Assembly: GCA_036852015.1 (NCBI GenBank)
Contig: JAANDG010000170.1
Span: 186,001-250,000 of the forward strand
Reading direction: 5' to 3'
DNA length: 64,000 bases
Source of the DNA: Pelodera strongyloides
Lineage: Eukaryota > Nematoda > Chromadorea > Rhabditida > Rhabditidae
The position numbers and the translations under genes are program-made. Shown piece after piece: positions 52,907-64,000 of this stretch. Numbering within the stretch: the first letter of the stretch is position 1; each line of letters opens with the position of its first letter. The notes beneath the pieces are model-generated. The model ran no database searches. It saw only the letters and a list, made by a program, of their open reading frames with translations, and was not told the DNA's origin.

Positions 52907-54300
52907 ATATTTGGAATTTAGTGCCCAGAAGAAAGAGGCGACTTATTCCCGGTGAGCTTTGTCCCTGGCGCACCATACTGGAAGAAAATTAAGGGTTTAT
53001 AACAACAAACTTACCCATACTCCAAGACCCATACTCTGAACTAGGAGCCTTATATATACATCTTTGTCATTGTTATTGTACGGTTACTTCGACAAAATGC
53101 AAACACACCTGTTTGCACATTTTGTTCGGTACCCTTTATCGACTTTTGTTATCACTCTAACTATCTGGCTCTGAGCAAAACGGCCGGTTTCCCGTTGATT
53201 AAACAGGTATATTTTTATTGAGCAATTTCGAAGCGCGTTGCCGAGTGTTAACACTAGGATTTTGGGAAGGTAATGAACAAATTCCTCGCAACAATGTTAA
53301 TTCCATAAATGGTTTAACTGCCTTTGTGTTTTACAGAATGGAGTTCACTCGCAATGCGTTTCCTGACTTGCCTTTACGTAGTTTTGCACTGTATATACTT
53401 TCACAGATTTCGTAACTGACTCTGTTTTGTTGTGATAGGCTCAAACATGTTATGTATCGTTGCGGAAGATAATCCCAAATCGTATGAGCATCACCTAGTA
53501 CTACTGGGACCTTTGTACATGGAAATATTTAAATACACTGTACCATATGTCCTACACTGACTTGTGATTTCATTTAATGTCATTTGTGTATTTACATTGT
53601 CTTTAACTTTAGCTTTTCTAGCGAAAATTTGTTGAAATGCACCTGCTAAATATTCAGAATAGAAGGGCTAATACAATGGCCATTAGTGTTCATTTCTATA
53701 TAGACGATTCTATGCAACGATAGAACAGTTTGAGCTGAACCTTCGATGTTTACGTATGATTTCTATGTTTTCTTCTTCATTCTGTTGTTGAATTGTGTAG
53801 ACTTTCCCGTTTTGTTCGAACATTAGCATACTTTTCTGGCTACCGTGGTCAGTGTAGTTTACTTCTTTAGAAAGCGTGTTTATATTGTCACTCAGTTATT
53901 GGATCCGTGTATTATGCCCTTCGTAACTTTTTTTTTTACAAACCAGGTCATCATCCGTTTACAAATGTTCCATGCATTCGCATGCATGGGAATTATGTGA
54001 TACCGGTTATTTGTTTCATTGTTCTGATTTAAATTCCTAACTTGTTTTATTCTGATCTTGTCTTGTGTATATGTTTTCATCTTTGTTTATTTTCTGCTTT
54101 GCTTTTTCTGTATGTAAACACCCATCTTGTTTCAAATCCCATTGTATGTAGCGTGTTCAGTATTTAAAAATAAATGTTCATGGTCCAAACGAGTTGCGCG
54201 TTATTATATGGTGGTGAACTTTTTTCTTATTTTGGAAAACTTTCTCAACATGTATCTCAAGTAGTCTCAAGAAGTATTAGAGTAATGAATCAATTTTATT
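52907..54300. other. AMPK 3' region, no gene seen
   Basis: AT-rich region after the AMPK stop codon. It contains an AATAAA at about 54169 which could be a distal polyadenylation signal for AMPK. No open frame with support was found. Confidence 0.45.
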
Positions 54301-54525
54301 TTAATTTCTGATTAAACTTCTTGATGAAATGCATGGCGAGTTCCACTGGTAGCGGTATGACGATTGTTTGGTTTCTTGTGTGCGATATGTGCGCGAGTGT
54401 CTGAAATTAGTTGTTGATAAAGTTAAACGCGGTCGGTCAGCAATATCTCGTTTCCCAAAAGCCACTTGTACTGATACAGCATTTGTGTTTGGATACAATG
54501 TAGTTGCAAAGATCAGTTTAGCCAC
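54301..54525 (-). CDS. Possible last exon of the stomatin gene
   Basis: After an AG at 54526-54527 (minus), an open frame in phase 0 runs 74 codons to TAA. It begins VAKLIFATTLYPNTN and ends basic and serine-rich. The phase agrees with the donor of stomatin exon 54764-54698. The expected stomatin motif after LRYLQ (roughly EKNSTIVFPLP) is not clearly present, so either this exon is divergent or the true last exon lies elsewhere. Confidence 0.3.
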   Translation of the reverse strand: MAKLIFATTLYPNTNAVSVQVAFGKRDIADRPRLTLSTTNFRHSRTYRTQETKQSSYRYQWNSPCISSRSLIRN

Positions 54526-54697
54526 CTCAGCTCTTTACACAGTTACACAAACGAGGCAGTCTAGTTTCACCACGAACATCAACCCCCTCATTGGAAGCGA
54601 CCGAGAAAGTTAGATTTAATTTGTTGGTACTATGTTCCGTATTGACAGTCTTTAGGCAACCTACCTGCATTCGAAGTACATATGCATTAGAATTCAC

Positions 54698-57600
54698 CTG
54701 GAGATACCGTAGTTGCATGGTGACCTTGTTGCTGCATATCGTATCTGCTGCCTCTCGAAGACTCCTGTAAATGTGGGATGCATTTCTAAGAAAATGGCCT
54801 ACTCAACGTCGCTACCATGGTCTAGTAAAAAACTGAGTCACAGGGTTTTAATTTTAACTTTTGTGATTTATGCGATTTAATTAATTTGCCGCTCGTTTAG
54901 TAACTCACCGGCTTGCATGTTTCTCGCCATTTGCTGCAATAACTGCTGCGTGCGCATCTCTTACAGCTTCAGCTTCTGCTGCCATACTTTTCATCAGAAG
55001 ATACGGGAGACGGATGTCTTTTATCTCTACCCGTTCGACCTTAACTTAACATTAGAAATAATCGATCCTATGCTAGGAATTAAACATATGTTCGTTAAAT
55101 GCAACACATGTTCGTGTATGAAAAGTTGAGACAAAATGCGGAACTTGGATTTGAGGCCATTAGTTTGCTTTTTTCAGCCGAGTGGCTCCAGTCCAATGTC
55201 TTTTATCTCGTCACTGATGTGTTTCTGCCGCCGTGTGTCATTTGTCTTACCTTAACACCCCATGGCACAGTTCCTTCATCGAGCACTTGTTCCGTTATCT
55301 AAACGGATCTTTTGGTTTTTCGTTAATGTAGCAAGTTCCCGAAAAAAATTATCTATATCCGCAGAGACTGTAAGGACTGTCAGTCATCGATTTTCCTACC
55401 GTTGCAATAGCGTCCCGTTCACTGAGTATCTCACTCAGAGTCTTTGTACCCAGCACATTTCTCAATGTTGTTTGAGCTAATAGCTTTGTGCTGAATTGAG
55501 CGTCATTGACATTTGTGACCGACACCACTGGATTGCACACCTTAAACACAGAATTAAAGAAACAAAAATAGCAGTTAGATTAACCGAGAAAGGAGGCATC
55601 TACATACATTGTACTACATAGTTGCTCCCGATTATCACATGTTAAAAATTCTTCTGCACCATGCACACTCAATGAGGTGTGTGTAAATGAAGATAAACAA
55701 ATAATTCAAAACAAAGATTTTTACGTACCCTGAAATAGATTACTGCTTCCACGGATACTGTTACAGAATCTTTACTCAGGATTTCTTGCGGTGGAACATC
55801 GAACGTGAAGACACGGAGGTCCACCTAAATATGAACAAAATTATGAATGACTCACTTATTTTTGGTTGCAATTCATCGGTCTTTCTCTAATGAATGGAAC
55901 ATTCGCTGCGGGATTAGTAGATTGCGGGAATAGTAGGGTACCAATTAGTGTTTCGGTAAAAGGGTGAAATCAGGCAGATACATTTGAAGACAGTAAATCA
56001 CAAAGAAAGCTCGGCGTCTATGTATACATTATCTGAAAATAACGGTCACTTGTTTATCACAAACCTAAAATACGAGTAATTTCCTCCATGTGCTATGCGA
56101 ATTTTTATTATATCTAATAAACCGACCACTTTGCAGGTGTCAATACAAGGCAGAACGAAGAATAGTCCGGGTCCTTTCGTCCCATAAGTGATCAAACGTC
56201 CTAGCCGAAAGACGACCACACGTTCATACTCCCTGCATTACGAATGATAATAATAATGATGTATATTGGATGAACGACGTAGGCACAATTTAAGAAAGTT
56301 CTTCAGGTAGTAGCTATTAACTCGCGAAACCAAAAGGTACCCTAAGGTGTGTGCGGTACGGACACCAGCATGCTAACAAGAGACCATGTGCAGTACAATA
56401 TATTACGTACCAGAATAACAAACACTAGGCACAAACGATTGAGCCGCATAATAAGTAAAAGAAAAGCAATAAACGTATGCTAGTTATACTTATTATAATA
56501 CTGACATACACAGACAGTGATACTTGTACTAATCACAAAAACAGTGTTTCATTTAGTTTAAATAAAATGCAGGCTAAAGACTTTCAAACAGTGTATTGGC
56601 TAAGGAATCAACGAAATGTTTTGCAGTTCTATTCCAGATATCAAATTGACCTATCCCGAGGCAGTTTGCTGATTGTATTTATGATATGGAGAAAACACTT
56701 ATAAATATATCGTATTCTAATAATAATATAGCGGTGCGGACCACAGTGAAGTGATATATCTGGCGTATACCATTTCAAAGCGACCAAATATTATTTAAAC
56801 AAATGTCGTCACATTTATTCGGCGTCTCCAAATAAATAGAGGTTCAATTTTAAGGGCCTTAAGTCTTAATTTCTATGAATTAGCAGCAATATTCTTTCGT
56901 TTGCGAACTATTTTGGAGTAAATGTGTCTTGAAAATAAGGAGAGTGGATGTAATAGCAAAATGCCCTTATTGAGAAATGTCTACGAGACGTTTCTCAACT
57001 AACAACAAAACAATGCAAACAGCCTATAAACGGAACTCGGAACTCTTGCAATGCCCAGGCACTAAAGACTGAACAAAATATAAGAAAAGATAACTTACTT
57101 GGCCGTTTTCACACAAACAAAGAGGCACCACGGGAATGTGAGTATGAAAAGGATCATTGTGAAAATATACATCAACATGGAGATCAGTGGTGGAGGTTCC
57201 TAGAAAAAAATATATAGAACCGTTAATTTACAGAAATAAGAAAATTAATTTTGAATACTTTGTTTTCTCACTCCATGTCAAATGCAAATTTTTGACCCAA
57301 TCGAGATTTGTATTTTCCTAGTTCACTGTGTAAAACTTCCTCTTTGTTGATTTCGTGCTTTCCATGCTAGCAAAATGTAATAAGACCGCTCGAATCATAA
57401 TTGAGTATATCGCGGGACAACTCGATGGTTAATTATGCGTGTTATTAATTAGTTTATGTGTGCTCGTTGCCTGTTGCATTACTCCAAGACATGTGAGCCG
57501 AGAGCCTAACAATTACGAGATTCACAAATAAACATGAACGACTACATTGAACTAATATTTCATGTTGCAATGTAGAAAAATCTCAACATACATCTGTATT

Positions 57601-59041
57601 TTGAATTACGCACTTGCTTTATAACATCTACTAAAATGGACAAATGTAGTATAATGCTTTTAGAACAAGAGAAACTCTTCTCTTAGAATACTTACAAACA
57701 ACTTGTAGTTCCAGAACCACCCGTATGGCATTGTTCCTTACTACGGTAAGAGGACGTTCGTACAGCTTGAGAATGCAAAAAAGAGTAATAAGGTTTTCAC
57801 CAGAAAACTTCTATGGAGGAACTAGAATACACATTTTTATGAATACCGAAATCTGGGCAAATTTGTGGAACAGCTCGTAATTGATTCAGCAAGGGTTTTA
57901 TGGCATCAATTATTCAATGAACTTATGTTTACAAAGGGAAGAAAATCTGCACTGCGGACTCAGAACATCATCTGTTTCATACAATTATCTGAAAATTTAA
58001 AGTCTGTGTGAATGAAGGGGTCTAGAAACGACAGTTCTGTAAAATGACCGTCTCCCAAACGCTTATTCACAATTAATCTGGAACCATATGTTTTGAATTT
58101 GAACGGTGTCGTTTGATTGTAAAGAGGATACGATTGAAGTGCCATTAGTGAAGTTTTTCACACATCACGTTACAGCGAAGCTTGACTTCATAGGGCTGTA
58201 TTGAATATATAAAGGTTTCTTGAAGCGTTTAGCATGGGAAACACACCAAATAAAGAATAAATAAGTGCGAAATGGTTACGCCAAAACTACGTAGGATCGC
58301 TACTAAGTTAGCATTATTTTTGGTGGTAAAAAACAGGCAAGCGCTTAAAATGGTACTTTATTTTCTAAATTCGCAGCACCTCAACTTTGACACAACCGAA
58401 CATGGAAAACTACGCTGAAATTCTCTTTAAAGGGATCAGCTCACCTTAAATTGTGTCTGTTTTTTTTGTTTCTTTATTTTCTCTAAGGGATAATAAAAAT
58501 TTGGAATAGAAAAAGTAGTGTTCAATTTCAATACTCACGAAGATATTGGGTGATAAAGTGGTGGATTGATCGGGCCGAAATGCAAAAAGGGCAATTATCC
58601 TATACAAACAAGGCAGGACAATTGCCCTTTTTGCATTTCGATCCGATCAATCCACCACTTTATCACAAAATATCTTCGTGAGTATTGAAATTGAACACTA
58701 CTTTTTCTATTCCAAATTTTTACTATCCCTTATAGAAAATAAAGAAACAAAAAAAACAGACACAATTTGAGGTGAGCTGATCCCTTTAAATGGGGTTTCT
58801 TTTGATTTGTTTGGTGGTGTCAGTCAGTTTCATGAGCAAAACAAAGGTGTCACTTTCTACAGAAGACGATCACTGGTACTCGTTGTTTTGAATATTCTGT
58901 AATTAACAAAATGGAGAGAGAAAAATAGTAAAAGTATGATAGATGAAGGTTAAAACTGAATCATTCTATAATGATAAGGTAATGTACCTGAAGACCAATT
59001 CCAACCAGAAATCGTGTGTGCCAAAACCATCCATAGGGCAT
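54698..59041 (-). CDS. Stomatin/MEC-2-family (band 7, SPFH) protein
   Basis: Exons in transcript order: alternative first 59041-58988 or 57731-57696, then 57199-57099, 56232-56130, 55824-55729, 55540-55400, 55298-55251, 55039-54909, 54764-54698; phases consistent. The 3' end is unsure (see 54301-54525). Stomatins are hairpin membrane proteins that oligomerise on the inner leaflet and tune ion channels. Exon 2 encodes the membrane hairpin ([20 protein letters not shown]) and leads into [15 protein letters not shown]. The band-7 domain then follows: [94 protein letters not shown] and MQLRYLQ. The family normally has Met-Gln before LDEAT; here it reads TEQVLDEGT. Which of the C. elegans paralogues it matches cannot be told by eye. 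Confidence 0.9.
57696..57731 (-). CDS. Stomatin alternative first exon, proximal
   Basis: ATG followed by [11 protein letters not shown], then GTAAG donor in phase 0, joining in frame to the exon at 57199. It shares MPYGWFW with the exon at 59041. Confidence 0.6.
58431..58785. mobile_element. Near-perfect palindromic TTAA-flanked MITE
   Basis: The left arm starts AGGGATCAGCTCACC and the right end is its exact reverse complement. The arms pair almost base for base for about 160 bases each (including the GATAAAGTGGTGGATTGATC and GCAAAAAGGGCAATT blocks) around a short loop near 58595-58620. TTAA abuts both ends (58427-58430 and 58786-58789). There is no coding capacity. Very low divergence between the arms suggests recent insertion. 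It lies between the two alternative first exons of the stomatin gene. Confidence 0.88.
58988..59041 (-). CDS. Stomatin alternative first exon, distal
   Basis: ATG followed by [17 protein letters not shown] and a GTACAT donor in phase 0, compatible with the same exon 2 at 57199. It shares its first seven residues with the proximal first exon 1.3 kb downstream, which indicates exon duplication and probably two promoters. Confidence 0.6.
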
Positions 59042-59049
59042 TTTGACCA

Positions 59050-60110
59050 AATAACAGAATACTTTAGTAACTCTGCAAGTGTTATAAATTTTCAATGGCG
59101 AGAATAAAGCGATGGCTTCAATAAATTAACAATCACGAGGCAGAAAATGTAAGAAAAGGCTATTTTTATTTGATTGTTTTGATGCAAGTGTTCATATGGC
59201 GTAGAACTAAAAACTATCGTAAAATAAACGTTTTTGTGAAGTATATCGATTAGTGGAAACGTAAGGATCCTGAATCTCGAGTAGTGTTTTTACCGTTAAT
59301 GATGAAAAGGAATCAACTATAATGTCTGATCTACACAAAGGACATTTACTACTTTAAGCGCGCATCATAAAGAGGCAGGGGGATTTCTGACCGTTAATTC
59401 TTAATATATCCGAAGATTCGTCCTTTGTGCTCTCTGCATTGGAAGGAAAGTCAATTTACAATCCTTTGAAACGGTGAAGAGAAAAAATGTTTAAGTCACA
59501 CTCGACGAGAGTAGCCTTCCACTATTGCATCAGGAAGAAAGGCATTACATATATTTTAAGCACATAATTTAGAGCAAAACCAGCTAAATCCGGAAAAAAT
59601 GGTCATCACCTGTTATCGACTTATGAGGCGCAAGGGCAATTTTTACTAACAAGTGATTACATGACAATCAATAAAGAAATATATTTTTGAAACGATTAAT
59701 GCAAATAAGGCACTTATATGCAAGTGTCCTAATCGTCCCGTTGTTCCATGTTTGCTATCGCAACCCTAGCATTATACATTATTATAAGGTATCGTAGGAC
59801 GCAAGTATCAGGGAACGCCCCCAAATGTCATAGAACAAATGCATGCAAACGAACTTGCAAATTTTTAAAAATGAAGTGTTCTAATCTATCGAAAATTTTA
59901 TTGTTTTGTAGGAAACACTCCTGTCTTTTATTCAAGCGCAATTTTTATAATGAAGTGCCCAAATGTTTACAAATGTTTAGTAGACTAGAACACAGACTCT
60001 CGAAAATGATGTTAGCAAAAGAATGACACGGCCGTACTATACATTTAGTTCGTTTGTTGTTGTCCTATGCTTGCTGGAGATTTCTTTACCAATTTAATTA
60101 ATGAATTAGG
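59050..60110. other. Upstream of stomatin, no gene seen
   Basis: AT-rich sequence that may include the distal stomatin promoter. The frame at 59748-60026 has no recognisable product. Confidence 0.45.
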
Positions 60111-60131
60111 ATGCTATGCAAAACAAACATC

Positions 60132-60181
60132 CGTGGTCGCCCCCCAAAACGTGGTCGCCCCCCAAAACGTGGTCGCCCCGC
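60132..60181. repeat. 18-bp tandem repeat, nearly three copies
   Basis: The unit CGTGGTCGCCCCCCAAAA is repeated, starting at 60132, 60150 and (partial, changing to CCCCGCGG) 60168. It is strikingly GC-rich compared with the flanks. The two full copies are identical. Confidence 0.9.
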
Positions 60182-60437
60182 GGACAAAAAAAAACAAGAC
60201 GATTTGGTAATTGTTCTAGCGTGAAATTAATACACCTATTGGGTGGCCGACCCCTTAGGATGTTCTTTGGTCGCTCTTGCCTAACCATAAGAAGCTCTTT
60301 GCTGCCACAATTACGCTTTCCAGGAAGCTGTTCAGTATTGCGGTTCGGTAATTTTGGCAGTCCATCATATATACATTTCAGAATGTGCAGCGTGAAATCT
60401 CATTTCGTGTCTTACCACAGTAAAAACGTGATCGGTG

Positions 60438-60453
60438 AAAGGGGGGGGGGGGG
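60438..60453. repeat. Poly-G run
   Basis: An uninterrupted G run of about a dozen bases (GTGAAAGGGG... ending GGGGAAGGC), unusual in this AT-rich window and a likely indel-prone site in assemblies. Confidence 0.8.
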
Positions 60454-60899
60454 AAGGCTAACAATGGTACTAGAACAGAATGAGAAATTGCCAAGAATGT
60501 CCGTTTTTGAAATGACTGTTTTAGAAGCCAGGAAAGCTCTTCATTGACGGAAGGGAGAAACCCTGTCAAGATTCGAGGAAAAATTACATTTTGCTTCCAG
60601 AATCAGAATCACATGCATAGTATTCCGAGATGTGTTGGTTAATTCCACATTATACGTGCAATTATGTAAATTCAACCGGCAAGCAACAAAGAATTAACTA
60701 GCATGGATGTCAATGATGTATGAATTAGACACAGAATGTTCAATATTTTCTACAACGCACATCGCCTATATGATGTGAGATTTTTTGCCAGTTACAGTCG
60801 TAATAATATCGAGTAATTGAAGACTATTGCACAGCAAGCATCATCTTCAAGCAAACAGTTTGAAACCATAGGACAAATTGCAATATGTATTAGATTTCA

Positions 60900-61169
60900 C
60901 GCTTCACACTGAAGGTTGTTCAATATCTGAGGTAATTTGTACCGTCCAGAGATGAAGTCGCGAATCGGACCGCAATACTTGCAGTTGAACTTCATACTGA
61001 ACAATAGCAAGTCGCATGACAACGACCAAGACGTATACTCTTCATCGGCCAATATGATTATTTCGTTCATTTTCATAATGGACGCTCTCAATCCTAGGAT
61101 ATTGAAAATGCCTGCGAAACCTACCACACAAGCATACTCTGTCTGATTCTGAGTCTTTTCATTGCCGCA
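60900..61169 (-). CDS. Candidate exon of unknown minus-strand gene
   Basis: The open frame follows the acceptor-like AATCAG and runs about 89 codons to TGA. The peptide has a hydrophobic start (TEYACVVGFAGIFNILGLRA), then ILADEEYTSWSLSCDLLLFS, and ends with KFNCKYCGPIRDF and LNNLQCEA, with several cysteines. Codon use looks coding-like. It is in phase with the donor of the candidate exon at 61919. I do not recognise it. Confidence 0.3.
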
Positions 61170-61814
61170 TGAGGTATACAATAAGAAAAGCCTAACCCTG
61201 GAAGCTTTTAGGATTTCTTTTCTTTAGGCTATTTCTTTCAGTGCATATACATAACTGCTACTTGGACGATGTTGAACGTTCACCCCCGAAGGAAATATGT
61301 ATTATTAGTAATTACTCGTGATTACTTCGTTTGGCAACCAAAAAAAAAAGAGTTCATACATATCATAAAACCCAAAGCTGCACCATACCATTTGGTACCG
61401 AATTGTTTTGGTCCTCACAAGCCAGCTATGTTTCCGTGCGCGTTCGGGAATTTGTTGGATTGCATCCTGAAAAACGGTAACAAACAGCAAGTTGACAGTC
61501 TTTTTATGCACATCATTTACATGACCACCAGTATCAAAAGAAGTTTCACAAAGAAAGTGGAGAATTAAAGACCCAACAACAATAGAACATATATATGTTC
61601 ACATTTTTCGATTAAAAATAAATTAGCGTTCTAGTAGATGGACAATGAAGACTGCTATGACTGAAAAAGGTATTGTAGGCAAGAACTGTGTGCCTTCCTG
61701 CGCACATGGTCAGCAGTACGTAATATAGACAGATACCAGAGTGATGAATAACAACAGCTTCCGTTTCCACATAAATAAATCCAAGATTGTTTTTTGTATG
61801 TGTTTCTTTCTCAC

Positions 61815-61919
61815 CTGTACATCAGGAATATTCAATGTTGGAGGGCCATGATGTAGTACCATATTGAGGTGACGACCCTTATTGGTAGACAACAGAGGTG
61901 TGCATACATTCGCGTTCAT
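61815..61919 (-). CDS. Candidate exon with strong donor, unknown gene
   Basis: ATG (61919) with 35 codons ending at CAG|GTGAGA, a strong donor. The peptide reads CTPLLSTNKGRHLNMVLHHG, then PPTLNIPDVQ. The frame is also open for a few codons upstream (GFGSCM) to an AG, so it may be an internal exon. It could belong with 60900-61169 (phase 0 to phase 0). Identity unknown. Confidence 0.35.
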
Positions 61920-61929
61920 ACACGAACCA

Positions 61930-63725
61930 AAGCCCTCCTGGTATTAGGCTTACATTGTGCTCGCAATAATCAAATTAAATAATAGCGAACTGCTTGGATC
62001 AGACAAAGACCCTTTGGGAACAAAGAAAGTCGCTGAAGAAATGGACAACACACCGATCTGGAATAATAACGAGGGACGAGAGGTTTAGTACCACATGACG
62101 AGGGAATTCTATTCTGCACCTGTCTCTTCATTCTGATTTAACACGACCATAGCTCTGCAGTGAATCTCGTATCTTGCTGACTCCAACTGATTCGCACATG
62201 TGTTATTTGTCGTTTGAGTATGCAAATGAAGTGAAATAAAATTGTAAAAGTTTTTATTTTATCACATATATGACAACTTTCGCCTCTGCTCAAATCATAA
62301 ACAGGATGAAGATAAAACAAATCAATAAAACACAAAAACAAAAACAAAAACATTGTTACCAATGTACGCACACTCATAAAAGCGGAGTGAATAAATATTA
62401 TGTTCAGAGAGTTTTAGTTCGTCATCAGCCAGTCAGACAAGCAAGATTTTCAAAAGTAAGCTACTGTACTAATTGTAAAAAAAGTATATTTTTGAGATGT
62501 GTGGAAATAAATAGATACATAACAGTACTAACGCGAGTGTCAAATAATATTTCCACCTTAATTTTAATGATTAAAGTACCAAAATCATGCACACTACTGT
62601 GATATTCTCGTATTTTTTCTACATTAAAATTTGATTCCAAGCATATAAAAGGGATACCCAGCATCTTCAAATACAAAGTTATGACATAAGGGTCTAAAAG
62701 AAGAAAATGAGCAATGTTGTTTTTGGGTTAGCTGTGAGAACGAGTGAGTTAGAATGTGCATAAAGAACAATTTCAACTAGAGGATGACAGTTAAGTTTCG
62801 CTATATTGATTAGATCTTTGGAACAGCAACACATCTAAATATTAAGATCAATAAATAGTTAGTTAAGGCAACGAAGAAAGAATAGCATTAAAAAAAAAAA
62901 AAGAAAAAAAGCAAGAAATAGTTGGTATCAGACAAGGTTATCAATAGTGTGGAATTCAGCAAATACTCATTATCACTATGATGCGTACCGCGAGTTTTGA
63001 AGCATCAAATCTGCCACTTAATAGTTTACGCGACTGGGTGCAACACAATAATAATAATAATACTAAATATGTTCACGGTCGTATTCTGGGCGCACTTTTC
63101 ATTGAGCGTCAAAAGTAACTCAGAAGGTTATGTACAGGATAAAAAGCATTAAATTAGAGCATCAAAAGTCAGAAAGAGCTCGAAGAGAAGAACCATTCAA
63201 TCCAAAACCGTATTCAAAAATAAATAAAAAATTAAAATATTTTTTTTTGTTTATTATTCGATATAGATTCTTAAGAGGATAGGTCAACATGAATATTTAA
63301 AGACAAGCATCTTCCCATAATGATCCTATCCTCTTTTCATTGCAAAGAAAACGACGATACTGACGCCAATTTAAATTTTGCTGGAATTCATAGTTACTTA
63401 CTGTTTTAAAACGTACGGGAAAAATGTGTAGCTCCTTGATAATAAAGAGTGTAAAATAGAAGTGGCAATGAAGCAAGACGTACAAAAAGCAACGGAGCAA
63501 GAAATAATAAGCAAAGTGGGACCATTGTATCTCGAAAGATAGAAATGCATATTACATAGCGAGGCTGCCTGTACGGCTAGTACATATAAAAGGAGGTCAC
63601 AAAGTGGTCAGAAAAATGACAATAACATTAGCACATAAACACTAGACATTCAAGTTAAGCATGCATAGAGGGGATCGGGTGACCAACTCGGAGGGGTCCA
63701 GTCATTTTCCTATAGTTATAGTTGG
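61930..63725. other. Intergenic or intronic stretch, nothing clear
   Basis: AT-rich sequence with simple repeats (CAAAAA units near 62332-62350, AAT units near 63048-63062). No supported exon was found. If 63733 is an internal exon, this could be a long intron of the same minus-strand gene. Confidence 0.4.
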
Positions 63726-63732
63726 TCACTAT

Positions 63733-63816
63733 TTACCAGTTAGTGACACCGGGCTTATTGAGTGTCATGAAGTAGATCTGACAGGAACCGCCACCCTTCG
63801 CAGATGAGAAGAAGAC
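63733..63816 (-). CDS. Candidate last exon of a gene entering from the right
   Basis: After the acceptor CATCAG, 27 codons (VFFSSAKGGGSCQIYFM, then TLNKPGVTNW) end in TAA at 63735-63733. GTAAAT at the same place could instead be a donor. The peptide looks well conserved, but I cannot name its family. Upstream exons would lie at higher coordinates, probably beyond the window edge. Confidence 0.45.
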   Translation of the reverse strand, partial: VFFSSAKGGGSCQIYFMTLNKPGVTNW

Positions 63817-64000
63817 CTGATGAGACACACGAATGAGATTGTTTAACAGTATTTGGACAAAAGAAATGCCTTATTAGATGTAAGGCAAGAAGTCTCACAA
63901 GACTTTCACTGTACACGAAAACTGTGTTTAACAGTTATCTTTGGTCAACCAACAAAAGGGATTACCTCATCATTCCTTTTACAAAGAACATACCTTATCA

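Noticed and set aside
53218..54080. Short frames after AMPK as exons of the stomatin gene's 3' end.
   Set aside because: None carries the expected stomatin C-terminal motif or a phase-compatible acceptor better than 54525.

Overview
The window is AT-rich nuclear DNA from a multicellular animal, most likely a nematode. Many small exons are separated by GT-AG introns whose acceptors match the nematode TTTCAG consensus. Several start codons lie 0-3 bases after such an acceptor, as expected for spliced-leader trans-splicing. The AMPK alpha N-terminus also carries a leader block (positions 46677-46807) resembling C. elegans AAK-2. Introns run from about 60 bp to 4.8 kb, longer than is usual in C. 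elegans. I cannot name the species from sequence alone.

Layout, left to right. (1) 1281-3776, plus: a nine-exon ankyrin-repeat gene with a SOCS-box-like tail, directly behind a TTAA-flanked hairpin element. (2) 6354-11113, minus: a 12-exon homologue of Ecdysoneless (ECD). (3) 11482-21527, plus: a complete 19-exon G protein-coupled receptor kinase of the GRK4/5/6 subfamily, divergent from ECD across only 368 bp. (4) 22831-26309, minus: a 12-exon alpha/epsilon-sarcoglycan. (5) 26.3-33.9 kb: largely empty, with weak candidates only. (6) 33933-36924, plus: an unrecognised single-pass membrane protein, followed by two similar alternative last exons. (7) 38857-39249, minus: a small secreted acidic protein. 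(8) 39901-41566, minus: an eight-exon gene of unknown family ending in a possible zinc-binding cluster. (9) 46677-52906, plus: a complete 16-exon AMPK catalytic alpha subunit of AAK-2 type. (10) 54.3-59.0 kb, minus: a stomatin/MEC-2-family gene with two related alternative first exons and a near-perfect 355-bp palindromic element between them. (11) 60-64 kb: an 18-bp tandem repeat and a few candidate exons of a minus-strand gene that is not resolved.

There is no operon-like or single-pathway arrangement. The recognised genes act in receptor desensitisation (GRK), energy sensing (AMPK), the muscle dystrophin-glycoprotein complex (sarcoglycan), membrane/channel scaffolding (stomatin) and cell-cycle or splicing support (ECD). 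The most unusual content is (a) three independent hairpin (MITE-like) elements, two flanked by TTAA and placed at gene starts, (b) two genes with duplicated alternative terminal exons, one at the 5' end and one at the 3' end, and (c) candidate alternative exons inside the AMPK regulatory linker and at the GRK C-terminus. Gene models were built by hand from reading-frame continuity, splice consensus and recalled family sequences. In each spliced model every exon length agrees with the intron phases.
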